From: JBGTCD01 sp041749015
GTDB taxonomy: Bacteria > Bacteroidota > Bacteroidia > Cytophagales > Cyclobacteriaceae
DNA length: 16,407 bases
Direction of reading: 5' to 3'
Assembly (NCBI GenBank): GCA_041749015.1
Contig: JBGTCD010000119.1
Span: 1-16,407, forward strand
A program made the position numbers and the translations under genes. This document shows, piece by piece, positions 1 to 7,928 of the stretch. The notes beneath the pieces were generated by a model that was given only the letters and a program-made list of their open reading frames with translations, was not told the origin of the DNA and did no database searches. Numbering within the stretch: position 1 is the stretch's first letter; every line of letters starts with the position of its first letter.

Positions 1-585
1 ATCAATTTTGCGGATTCAGTATTCACTAAGGATTTTAAAGATCAAATAGTGTACTTGAAACGGGCTACCCAAGACCTGGATACTGTGACGATAAAGGCTT
101 ATGACATCCAGGCAATTTTAGAAGCCGATCGCGTAAGGAAGATAGACCTGGAGCGGGATAGAAATCCCTTTGATTACCAGGTCAGGGATAGGGTAGAGCG
201 TGCTACCGTCAGGCTTGGGTACAACCCGGAAGGTGGCATGGCTTTGCAGGGTGTGCTTACTGCCTTAGCCAATCAATTCAACTCCAGATACAAACAGCAA
301 AAAAAGCTTAAAGAGATAAAAAAGGAAGAGGATGAAAGACAATGGGTGAATGCTATGTACGATTTTTATTATGACATGGCCTCCTATGTTTTGGATATGT
401 ATGGGGAGCCATTACGCAGGTTTGTAGATGCTACGATCCCACCGCCTTATATCATTGAGTCTACCAGTGACTACAATCTCATCGTATTTATTTTGGATTC
501 ATATGAGCAGATTTTTCCGTATGAAAAGCGCAAGGTAAATCCTGATAAGATTCTTAAGAATGCTCAATTTTATATTGAGGACTAA
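1..585 (+). CDS. Hypothetical protein, 5' end missing (possible carboxypeptidase-regulatory-like domain end)
   Basis: The reading frame is open from base 1, so the gene starts before the window and 194 codons are visible; the GTG at 49 is probably an internal valine. The first visible residues (about 1-38, with IVYLKRATQDLDTVTIKAYD) resemble the last strands of the CarboxypepD_reg-like beta-sandwich of Bacteroidota envelope proteins, where a 'lxxVVVtA'-type strand closes the domain. The rest is charged and tyrosine-rich, with a lysine/glutamate helix (QQKKLKEIKKEEDERQ) and no membrane segment, and I do not recognise it. If the resemblance holds, the missing part should carry a signal peptide and the protein would be periplasmic or outer-membrane associated. 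The stop codon overlaps the stop of the convergent kinase gene by 4 bp. That this is a real gene is likely; its family is uncertain. Confidence 0.7.
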   Translation: MNFADSVFTKDFKDQIVYLKRATQDLDTVTIKAYDIQAILEADRVRKIDLERDRNPFDYQVRDRVERATVRLGYNPEGGMALQGVLTALANQFNSRYKQQKKLKEIKKEEDERQWVNAMYDFYYDMASYVLDMYGEPLRRFVDATIPPPYIIESTSDYNLIVFILDSYEQIFPYEKRKVNPDKILKNAQFYIED

Positions 586-1925
586 TTGGGAATTTTTAAT
601 TTCACCGTGGTGCCCACGTTAATGGTGGAATCGACTTCAATAGACCCGGCCAGTCTGTCTACCACTTCCTTGACAATATATAGTCCAAGCCCAGACCCTT
701 CAGATTCTTCTGAAGCTCTGAAGAACATTTTAAATATATGCTCCAGGTACTCTTTTTCAATGCCTTTGCCATTATCCGCTACGGTGAGGTACCAGAAGGC
801 ATCATCCTGCCTAACTGTTAAATCAATTTTTGGAGACTTTTTACTGTAGTCATGATATTTGATGGCATTGCTGACTAAATTATTCAGGATCACTTTAAGC
901 CGGCTAAAGTCGGATTTTATTTCTTCAAATTGATAATCCCGATTAAGCTTAATTTCATTAGCGCCCTTCATATAGTTGAGGTCCTTGATTACCGATTCCG
1001 TCAGCTCATTAAAATCTACCGGCTTTTTTTCGATTTGCATTCTGCTATTGCGTGAATAGTAAATGATCTCCTGGATGAAATTGTCAAGATTTTGAATCCG
1101 CTCCTCCATCATCTCAAAATACTTTAGGATTTCCTTTTCCTTGGTTTCGTAAGTAGCCAGATTAATAAGCCCCTTAATAGACATCAATGGTGCCCGCAGA
1201 TCATGTGAAGCACTGTAAACAAAGTGGTCCAGTTCACGATTGGCTTTTTGAAGGATTTTATTTTGCTTGGCTAGTTCTTTGGCGAGCTTTTCCTCCTTAT
1301 GCTCTTTTTCTTTAATTTCCCTCTCGATATCAGCATGGATGCTTAAAATGAAGTTAATGGTCAGGGCCATGATAACTATGGAAGAATTGAGGTTGATGAT
1401 AAAGGAATAGGCGTCAGCATTATTCCCCAACTTTTCAAAATACCAGGTATAATCAACAACCTCTAAAACAAAAAGTAATAACAGCGAGAGTCCAACAAAG
1501 CTGTTTCTTAGTAATGCCTGTTTCCTTGAAAACAAAGCGATATTTGCCGCAACAAGAGGGTAGAATAATAAATATACTCCATGAGTTTTAGGCACCAGAA
1601 TGGCAAAAACAAACAAATATAAATTGATGAATACTACGAAAAGGATTTTGGCAAGCGTGGACCTCTTATTTTCATTGAGTAGATAAACAACGAGCAAAAA
1701 CAGAATCATCAAAAACTCCATACCGACTTCTAAATAGTTGCCAATACTTAAGTCATATATGATATGGAGGGAGACCAGAAAGGCTCCCAGGATACAATAT
1801 TGAGAAAGGAGTATGTTGCGCTTTTGTTGTAAAAAAGCGACATCGGCATGATCCAGGCCTTTGCCAATCCTGGACCAATTCCGAAAGGAGCTAAGCTTTG
1901 TTAAAAATGAGGGGAGTCCCTTCAA
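582..1925 (-). CDS. Membrane sensor histidine kinase (orphan)
   Basis: 447 aa. Six hydrophobic segments lie at about 38-60, 67-83, 91-111, 114-132, 137-157 and 173-195, followed by a charged coiled coil (about 200-234). The HisKA dimerisation domain has phospho-accepting His241 in SASHDLRAPL. The HATPase_c domain shows the N box (NNLVSNAIKYHD, about 348-359), G1 (DNGKGI, 384-389) and G2 (GSGLGLYIVKE, 410-420). It should be an active inner-membrane kinase; the signal is unknown, and no PAS, HAMP or periplasmic sensor domain is visible, so sensing is probably within the membrane. No response regulator is nearby. The start is TTG; an in-frame stop lies seven codons upstream and no ATG occurs before residue 69. 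Only 37 bp separate it from lpdA, so it may be read through from the odhA cluster, although a one-mismatch -7 box (TTAGTTTG, 1940-1947, minus strand) sits in the gap. Confidence 0.93.
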   Translation of the reverse strand: MKGLPSFLTKLSSFRNWSRIGKGLDHADVAFLQQKRNILLSQYCILGAFLVSLHIIYDLSIGNYLEVGMEFLMILFLLVVYLLNENKRSTLAKILFVVFINLYLFVFAILVPKTHGVYLLFYPLVAANIALFSRKQALLRNSFVGLSLLLLFVLEVVDYTWYFEKLGNNADAYSFIINLNSSIVIMALTINFILSIHADIEREIKEKEHKEEKLAKELAKQNKILQKANRELDHFVYSASHDLRAPLMSIKGLINLATYETKEKEILKYFEMMEERIQNLDNFIQEIIYYSRNSRMQIEKKPVDFNELTESVIKDLNYMKGANEIKLNRDYQFEEIKSDFSRLKVILNNLVSNAIKYHDYSKKSPKIDLTVRQDDAFWYLTVADNGKGIEKEYLEHIFKMFFRASEESEGSGLGLYIVKEVVDRLAGSIEVDSTINVGTTVKLKIPN

Positions 1926-1962
1926 AACAAATTTTTTCGCAAACTAAGTAAAAAGTAATTAT

Positions 1963-3357
1963 TTAAATATGAATTGGTCTGTTGTCTGTTGCTGCAAGGC
2001 ATGCTTCTTTCACTGCCTCCATATAAGTAGGGTGTGCATGAGACATCCTGGATACATCCTCTGCTGAGGCACGATATTCCATTGCTGTTACTCCTGCAGC
2101 GATCATATCAGCAGCTCTGGCGCCAATAATATGCATCCCCAAAATTTCATCAGTCTTTTTATCTGCCAATACCTTCACCACACCATCTACATCCATACTG
2201 GCCCGGGCACGGCCCAGAGCCTTGTATGGGAAAGAACCTGTCTTGTAGGCTATTTCTTTTTCTTTTAGCTGTTCCTCGGTATAACCTACTCCAGCTACTT
2301 CCGGCCATGTATATACCACATTAGGGATCAGCAAATAATGAATATGAGGTTTTTGTCCTGCAATTTTTTCAGCTACAAAGATACCTTCTTCCTCTGCTTT
2401 GTGAGCCAACATTGCACCTTTGATCACATCCCCAATAGCGTAAATGTGAGATTCCTTGGTTCTCAGGTTTTCATCTACTTCGATTCTTCCTGCCTTGTCG
2501 GTAGGGATCCCAATTTTATCAAGTCCCAGCCCTTCTGTGTAGGGCTTGCGGCCGATGGATACCAGGCAATAATCGCATTCCAGGTTAATTTTTTCTCCTT
2601 TGGGAGTTTCGGCTTTTACAGAAACCTTATTGCCTTTGGCTTCTATACCTGTCACTTTATGCTGCAGATAAAACTCGATCCCCAGCTTTTTGGTAGACTT
2701 GAGCAATTCCTTACCCATTGTGCCATCCATACCTGGTATCAAACGATCCAGATATTCCACGACTGATACCTTGGCACCGATCCGAGCATATACTGAGCCT
2801 AGCTCCATACCAATGACTCCACCGCCGATCACAATCATGTGCTTGGGTACTTCTTTGAGTTCAAGGGCTTCGGTGCTGGTGATAATGCGCTTCTTATCAA
2901 TTTTGATAAAAGGCAATGAAGATGGCTTGGACCCGGTAGCAATGATGATGTTTTTACCGGTGATCTCTTTTTTATCCTTTCCCTTGATGGAAATGGTGTT
3001 TTTATCTTTGAAAGAGCCTAAGCCATGGAATACATCGATTTTATTTTTTTTCATCAGGTAGGCAATACCATCACAGGTTTGAGAGACCACCTCACTTTTC
3101 CTCTTAATCATTTGTTTTAAATTCACCTTTGGAGCAGGGATGTCGATGCCATGGGTTTTGAAGGTCTCTTTGGCATTATGGAAATGCTCTGTAGAATCAA
3201 GCAGCGCCTTTGAAGGGATGCAGCCTACATTCAGGCAGGTGCCGCCCAGGGTATCATACTTTTCAATAATGGCAGTTTTGAAACCAAGCTGGGCACATCT
3301 AATAGCCCCTACGTATCCACCTGGTCCTGATCCTATTACAATTACGTCGTAATCCAT
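1963..3357 (-). CDS. lpdA: Dihydrolipoyl dehydrogenase (E3)
   Basis: 464 aa, full family length. It reoxidises the dihydrolipoyl groups of 2-oxo acid dehydrogenase E2 proteins, passing electrons through FAD to NAD+. The N-terminal FAD site is GSGPGGY (9-15). The redox disulfide is in GGTCLNVGCIPSK (Cys41 and Cys46). The NAD site is GGGVIG (177-182) and the second FAD contact is YAIGD (306-310). The C-terminal dimer interface carries the catalytic pair in HAHPTYMEA (His442 and Glu447). It lies 25 bp after odhB on the same strand, so it most likely serves as the E3 of the 2-oxoglutarate complex, and perhaps of pyruvate dehydrogenase and the glycine cleavage system too, whose GcvT is also in this window. 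It starts with ATG. No promoter was seen in the gap, which suggests cotranscription from odhA. Confidence 0.97.
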   Translation of the reverse strand: MDYDVIVIGSGPGGYVGAIRCAQLGFKTAIIEKYDTLGGTCLNVGCIPSKALLDSTEHFHNAKETFKTHGIDIPAPKVNLKQMIKRKSEVVSQTCDGIAYLMKKNKIDVFHGLGSFKDKNTISIKGKDKKEITGKNIIIATGSKPSSLPFIKIDKKRIITSTEALELKEVPKHMIVIGGGVIGMELGSVYARIGAKVSVVEYLDRLIPGMDGTMGKELLKSTKKLGIEFYLQHKVTGIEAKGNKVSVKAETPKGEKINLECDYCLVSIGRKPYTEGLGLDKIGIPTDKAGRIEVDENLRTKESHIYAIGDVIKGAMLAHKAEEEGIFVAEKIAGQKPHIHYLLIPNVVYTWPEVAGVGYTEEQLKEKEIAYKTGSFPYKALGRARASMDVDGVVKVLADKKTDEILGMHIIGARAADMIAAGVTAMEYRASAEDVSRMSHAHPTYMEAVKEACLAATDNRPIHI

Positions 3358-3382
3358 AATGATTTTTTATTTTTAAAAATGA

Positions 3383-4957
3383 TTAAACTTCCAACATCAG
3401 CCTTGAAGGGTCTTCCAGTAACTGCTTCACCCGCACCAGAAAACTTACCGATTCTCTACCATCGATAATGCGATGATCATAGGAAAGGGCTAAAAACATC
3501 ACAGGCCTTATAGTAATCTCTCCATCAATGACCACAGGTCGTTCTACAATGTTATGCATACCTAATATGGCAGATTGAGGCGCATTGATGATGGGCGTAG
3601 ACATCATACTGCCAAATACTCCTCCGTTTGTAATGGTAAAGGTACCACCAGTCATTTCTTCAATGCTGAGCTTATTGTCTCGTGCTTTGGTTGCAAGTCG
3701 CATGACCTCACTTTCTATTTCCTTAAAGCTCATCGACTCTGCATTGCGGATCACCGGTACTACCAATCCTCTGGGGGAAGATACTGCAATGGAGATATCA
3801 CAATAATGATTGAACACCATTTCATCTTCCTCTATCCGCGCATTTACAGCCGGCCACTCTTTCAAGGCCACGCATACAGCTTTAGTAAAGAAGGACATAA
3901 ATCCTAATCCTACCCCATGCTTTTCCTTAAAGGTTTCTTTGTATTTTTTTCTAAGGTCCATTATGGGTTTCATGTCCACCTCATTAAATGTGGTGAGCAT
4001 GGCAGTCTCATTTTTTACCGATACCAGCCTGCGGGCAATGGTTTTTCTGAGATTCGACATTTTCTCCCGCTTTTCATCCCTGGGGCCTGTAGGTTCTGAA
4101 GATGGAGCCTCGGCTTTGGTCGATGTTTTTTCTTCCTTTTTATCCTGCTTTTCCGCCTTCATAGCATCCTCTTTGGTAATGCGCCCGCCTGGGCCTGTGC
4201 CCTTTACATCATTTGGATCCACACCCTTTTCAGCAAGGATTTTTGCAGCAGCAGGAGAGGGGTGGCCTTCAACATGGCTTTTCCCGTCCTTTTCTGAGGT
4301 GGATTGAGCCCCATCATCAGCCGATTTTTTAACTTCTTTTGGAGAGGCATCAGGCTTGCCTTTCATCACCTCAATTTTACAGATCAGGTCGCCTATGTTT
4401 AATGTGGACCCTTCTTCAGCCTCAATTTTAAGAGTTCCGCTCGCCTCGGCAGGGAGTTCAAAGGTGGCCTTATCTGATTCTACTTCGGCAATGATTTCAT
4501 CCAGTTCTACGTAATCACCATCCTGTTTCAGCCAGGAAGAGATGGTCACCTCTGTTATGGACTCGCCTACTTCAGGCACTATCATTTCCTTCACCTCCCC
4601 GGTTTTGGAGGGGGTGGCACTGTCTGACTTGGGTTTTTCTTCACTTTTTGTCTCAGATTTTTCTTCGCTCTTTTTCTCACTTTTCTCTTCACTTTTTTCC
4701 TCTGATTTACCCTCTCCTTTGGCATCAGTATCAATCTCACAAATTACTGCACCTACCTCGATGGTCTCACCCTCCTTTGCCTTTATGGAAAGTTTTCCGG
4801 CAGCTTCTGCATTAAGTTCAAAGGTGGCTTTGTCGGATTCTAGTTCACAGATGATCTCGTCCATCTCAACATAATCCCCATCCTTTTTCAGCCAGGAGGC
4901 TATAGTTACTTCGGTGATTGATTCGCCCACCTGGGGCACTTTTATTTCAAGGCTCAT
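3383..4957 (-). CDS. odhB: 2-oxoglutarate dehydrogenase E2, dihydrolipoyl succinyltransferase, with two lipoyl domains
   Basis: 524 aa, about 120 longer than the common single-lipoyl SucB. Domain order: lipoyl domain 1 (about 2-76, lipoyl Lys43 in SDKATFEL); a K/S/E linker (84-110); lipoyl domain 2 (about 122-197, Lys163 in the same motif); a second linker; the E1/E3-binding domain (about 228-266, HPSPAAAKILAEKGVDPNDV then GTGPGGRITKEDA); and the catalytic domain (about 295-524) with LSYDHRIIDGR, active-site His495 and Asp499. It transfers the succinyl group from E1 via lipoate to CoA and forms the core of the OGDH complex. The motif IASWLKKDGDYVEMDEIICELE is succinyltransferase-like, and the neighbour odhA, 12 bp upstream, settles the substrate. 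It starts with ATG. The domain duplication is discussed as a finding. Confidence 0.96.
   Translation of the reverse strand: MSLEIKVPQVGESITEVTIASWLKKDGDYVEMDEIICELESDKATFELNAEAAGKLSIKAKEGETIEVGAVICEIDTDAKGEGKSEEKSEEKSEKKSEEKSETKSEEKPKSDSATPSKTGEVKEMIVPEVGESITEVTISSWLKQDGDYVELDEIIAEVESDKATFELPAEASGTLKIEAEEGSTLNIGDLICKIEVMKGKPDASPKEVKKSADDGAQSTSEKDGKSHVEGHPSPAAAKILAEKGVDPNDVKGTGPGGRITKEDAMKAEKQDKKEEKTSTKAEAPSSEPTGPRDEKREKMSNLRKTIARRLVSVKNETAMLTTFNEVDMKPIMDLRKKYKETFKEKHGVGLGFMSFFTKAVCVALKEWPAVNARIEEDEMVFNHYCDISIAVSSPRGLVVPVIRNAESMSFKEIESEVMRLATKARDNKLSIEEMTGGTFTITNGGVFGSMMSTPIINAPQSAILGMHNIVERPVVIDGEITIRPVMFLALSYDHRIIDGRESVSFLVRVKQLLEDPSRLMLEV
4637..4708 (-). repeat. Six tandem KSE[E/K/T] tetrapeptides in the OdhB inter-lipoyl linker
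   Basis: Residues 84-107 of OdhB read as six consecutive four-residue units: KSEE, KSEE, KSEK, KSEE, KSET and KSEE. The DNA units are 12 bp and differ at synonymous and single-base positions. E2 linkers are normally flexible and Ala/Pro-rich; this one is highly charged and could form a helix or a charged disordered spacer between the two swinging lipoyl arms. A short-unit repeat like this is prone to length change. Confidence 0.85.
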
Positions 4958-4969
4958 AGGTTTAAAATT

Positions 4970-7693
4970 TTATCTGTCAAATGCTGATCTTATTACTCTT
5001 TCCTGCTCATCGGCATGAACTTTTGGATACCCTGTCGCAGGCGATGAACTTGGTTTGCGTGCCGCTATTTCAATTTCTGGTCTATTATAGTAGGTCCTGA
5101 GCAAATAAGCCCAGCATCCCATATTTACCGGCTCTTCCTGAACCCAGATAATTTTAGGGTTTTTATATTGGTTCAGAATGGCCTCCAATTGATTCTCAGG
5201 AAAAGGATGTAGTTGTTCTAGTCTTACAATGGCTACGTCTTTCCTTTTATTTTTCTGTTGCTCTTCCAGCAGTTCGTAATATATTTTTCCACTGCAAAGG
5301 AGTACCTTTTTCACCGAAGCTTTGGTGACATAGGGATCCGGGATCACCTCCTGAAATCTTCCCTTTACAAAATCTGAAATGGGTGAAACCACATCATTGT
5401 GTCTCAAAAGAGACTTTGGTGCCATATTGATTAATGGTTTTCTGAAAGGCCATTCGAGCTGCCTGCGCATAGCATGAAAGAAATTTGCAGGCGTAGTAAT
5501 GTTGGTGACTACCATATTATACTCAGCAGATAGCTGTAGAAACCGTTCCGGCCGGGCATTGGAATGCTCAGGTCCTTGCCCTTCATAACCATGAGGCAAT
5601 AAAAGTACCAGCCCTGTCATTTTCCGCCATTTGGATTCAGAGGGTGCTAAAAACTGGTCGATCATAACCTGGGCACCATTGGCAAAATCACCAAATTGGG
5701 CTTCCCATATGACCAGAGCATTAGGATTAGCCATAGCGTACCCAAACTCGAATCCCATCACCCCAAATTCAGATAGTAGAGAATTATAAATCATAAAGGG
5801 AGGCTGCCCCTCTTCAATATGGCTAAGGCTATTGTATGGTTGATTAGTTTGGGCGTCTCTGATCACCGAATGCCGGTGAGAGAAAGTGCCCCGCTGTACA
5901 TCCTGACCAGTAAAACGCACAATTTTGCCATCAAGTAAGATAGAACCATAAGCCAACAACTCAGCTGCTGCCCAGTTGAGAGATTTGGTTTCAAAAAACA
6001 TTTCATGTCGTTGTTTGAGCTGCCGCTCTATTTGTTTTAATGGTTTGAAGCCATCAGGCAATTTTGTCAAAGCCTTGCCAATCTTATTTATGGCTGCTTC
6101 TTTGATGCCTGTTTCAGGAGATTTTTCGAAATCTTCAGGCGTAGACCTTCTGAGTTCTTTCCACTCCTTTTCCATTTCCTGGTATTGGTAGGGCAATGAC
6201 TTTTGCTTTACCATATTGAGCCTGTCCTGGAGTTCCTTTCGGAAGACTTTGTCCATTTTTTTGGCTAACTCTGCTTCTATGTCCCCTCTGTCGATGAGCT
6301 TTTTATTATAGAGCTCCCGTGGGTTGGGGTGTTTGGAAATAATATTATAAAGGGAGGGTTGGGTAAATTTAGGCTCATCACTTTCATTATGGCCATGCCT
6401 GCGGTAACAAACCATATCTATAAAAATATCCTGACTGAATTTCTGACGAAATTCAGCGGCAAGCTTCATGCAAAAGACCACTGCTTCAGGATCATCCCCA
6501 TTAACATGTAACACTGGGGCATCGATGATTTTGGCTACATCTGTGCAATAAATACTGGATCGGGCATCATCAAAATCGGTGGTAAATCCTACCTGATTAT
6601 TAATCACGAAATGTACGGTCCCACCGGTATGGTATCCCTCGAGTTTGGCCATTTGTGCCACCTCATAGACAACGCCCTGCCCTGCAATAGCAGCATCACC
6701 ATGGATAAGAATGGGCAATGCTTTTTTAGGATCTGAATCATAAGTTTTATCAATTTTGGCTCTAACAAATCCTTCTACTACAGGATTTACTGCCTCAAGA
6801 TGGGAGGGGTTAGGGGCCAACTTCAGGTCTATCATATTTCCGGAAGGCGTTTCAATCTGACTTGAGAAGCCCATATGATATTTTACATCCCCATCACCCA
6901 TAGTCAAATCGGGGTTTTGGTTGCCTTCAAATTCATTAAATACCTGATCGTAGGTTTTCCCCATAATATTAACCAAGACATTGAGCCTTCCTCTATGGGC
7001 CATTCCGATCATCACTTCCTTCACGCCAAGTTCGGCTGCCTTATTAATCAAAGCATCCAGAGCAGGTATGGTTGACTCCCCACCCTCTAGTGAAAACCGC
7101 TTTTGACCGAGATATTTGGTATGCAAGAAATTCTCGAATACTACTGCTTCATTGAGCTTTGATAAAATGCGTTGTTTTTCTTCGGAATCTGGGTTGAAAG
7201 CCAAAGCTTCCCGTTCACTTTTTTCTTTAAACCATTGGAGTATTTCCGGGTCACGGATGTAGAGATATTCGAATCCTACAGTACCTATATAAATGCTTTT
7301 TAGGGCCTCAAGGATTTTTTTTAGAGTAGTTTTTCCAATACCAAGTTCAGTCCCAGCCTCAAATTCGGTTTCAATATCCTGTTCTGAAAGGCCAAAGTTG
7401 GACAGTTCCAGGATGGCTTTCCGATCTTTTCTGGGGCGTACAGGATTGGTCTTAGATTCCAGATGCCCTCTTGACCGATAAGCATGAATAAGGCTTCTGA
7501 CTCCAACTTCTTTGCTCGATATTTCAGAACCCACACCATTTTGCCCAGTCTCATAATTTTGCTGCGCAAAATCAAAACCTTCAAAGAATTTTTGCCAACT
7601 TTCATCTACGGATTCAGGATTTTCTTTATACGACTTGTAGAGCTCGTCTATATAACTACCGTGCGCATTAGATATATAAGAGTATTTGTCCAT
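4970..7693 (-). CDS. odhA: 2-oxoglutarate dehydrogenase E1 component
   Basis: 907 aa from the ATG at 7693. This thiamine-diphosphate enzyme decarboxylates 2-oxoglutarate and succinylates the lipoyl arms of OdhB. The N-terminus MDKYSYISNAHGSYIDELY is the usual E1o start region. Further motifs (numbering from this ATG): RSRGHLE near 73, GMAHRGRLNVL near 230-240, SHLEAVNPVVEG near 297, the ThDP/Mg site GDAAIAGQGVVYE near 332, INNQVGFTT near 364 and RRHGHNESDEP near 431; the C-terminal half has IWEAQFGDFANGAQV and EEPVNMGCW. An in-frame TTG at 7723 would add ten residues, but it lies inside an exact -7 promoter box, so it cannot be the start of this transcript. It is the first gene of odhA-odhB-lpdA, 12 bp before odhB, and divergent from rpsP. 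Confidence 0.96.
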   Translation of the reverse strand: MDKYSYISNAHGSYIDELYKSYKENPESVDESWQKFFEGFDFAQQNYETGQNGVGSEISSKEVGVRSLIHAYRSRGHLESKTNPVRPRKDRKAILELSNFGLSEQDIETEFEAGTELGIGKTTLKKILEALKSIYIGTVGFEYLYIRDPEILQWFKEKSEREALAFNPDSEEKQRILSKLNEAVVFENFLHTKYLGQKRFSLEGGESTIPALDALINKAAELGVKEVMIGMAHRGRLNVLVNIMGKTYDQVFNEFEGNQNPDLTMGDGDVKYHMGFSSQIETPSGNMIDLKLAPNPSHLEAVNPVVEGFVRAKIDKTYDSDPKKALPILIHGDAAIAGQGVVYEVAQMAKLEGYHTGGTVHFVINNQVGFTTDFDDARSSIYCTDVAKIIDAPVLHVNGDDPEAVVFCMKLAAEFRQKFSQDIFIDMVCYRRHGHNESDEPKFTQPSLYNIISKHPNPRELYNKKLIDRGDIEAELAKKMDKVFRKELQDRLNMVKQKSLPYQYQEMEKEWKELRRSTPEDFEKSPETGIKEAAINKIGKALTKLPDGFKPLKQIERQLKQRHEMFFETKSLNWAAAELLAYGSILLDGKIVRFTGQDVQRGTFSHRHSVIRDAQTNQPYNSLSHIEEGQPPFMIYNSLLSEFGVMGFEFGYAMANPNALVIWEAQFGDFANGAQVMIDQFLAPSESKWRKMTGLVLLLPHGYEGQGPEHSNARPERFLQLSAEYNMVVTNITTPANFFHAMRRQLEWPFRKPLINMAPKSLLRHNDVVSPISDFVKGRFQEVIPDPYVTKASVKKVLLCSGKIYYELLEEQQKNKRKDVAIVRLEQLHPFPENQLEAILNQYKNPKIIWVQEEPVNMGCWAYLLRTYYNRPEIEIAARKPSSSPATGYPKVHADEQERVIRSAFDR

Positions 7694-7720
7694 TTGGTTG
7701 AGATCAATTTCGAATGGTAA

Positions 7721-7728
7721 CAAAAGTA
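7721..7728 (-). promoter_or_regulatory. -7 box of the odhA promoter (TACTTTTG)
   Basis: Read on the minus strand, this is an exact match to the Bacteroidota consensus TAnnTTTG. It ends 28 nt before the odhA ATG at 7693, the same distance as seen for rplS. No good -33 TTTG is visible at the expected spacing; an inverted repeat occupies that area. It predicts a short leader of roughly 20 nt. Confidence 0.65.
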
Positions 7729-7752
7729 ACGAAGATTGAAATCATATAAAAA

Positions 7753-7772
7753 TTGTATAAGCGATTATACAA
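7753..7772. promoter_or_regulatory. Inverted repeat, candidate operator upstream of odhA
   Basis: Perfect 8-bp arms TTGTATAA and TTATACAA flank the 4-bp spacer GCGA. The repeat begins 24 bp upstream of the odhA -7 box, so it spans the -33 region and beyond, where a dimeric repressor or activator could act. It lies about 100 bp from the rpsP -7 box, so it more likely serves odhA. The surrounding DNA is AT-rich, which raises the odds of a chance palindrome. The bound protein is unknown. Confidence 0.45.
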
Positions 7773-7846
7773 ATTATATTAATAATGAAGCGGTTGAGGT
7801 TAAAATATGCCTGCTATTTCGATTAGAAAAATAATAAATTGAGTGC

Positions 7847-7888
7847 TGTGAAAATAATTTAATTTATTCTACCTTTGCAGTCCTTTTG
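7847..7888 (+). promoter_or_regulatory. rpsP promoter: -33-like TGTG, -7 TACCTTTG, conserved start region
   Basis: TACCTTTG at 7870-7877 matches TAnnTTTG exactly. TGTG at 7847-7850 is one base from the -33 TTTG and sits 19 bp upstream, the normal spacing. Transcription should start near 7883-7885, giving a leader of about 45 nt before the rpsP ATG. The 15-nt string TTTGCAGTCCTTTTG (7874-7888) is shared exactly with the rplS promoter. Confidence 0.7.
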
Positions 7889-7928
7889 TCGTGGACGTGT
7901 TCCGCAATGTAAAAGAAACTAAACTAAA

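Noticed and set aside
7694..7723. Ten-residue N-terminal extension of odhA from TTG
   Set aside because: The TTG overlaps an exact -7 promoter box, and family N-termini begin at MDKYSY.
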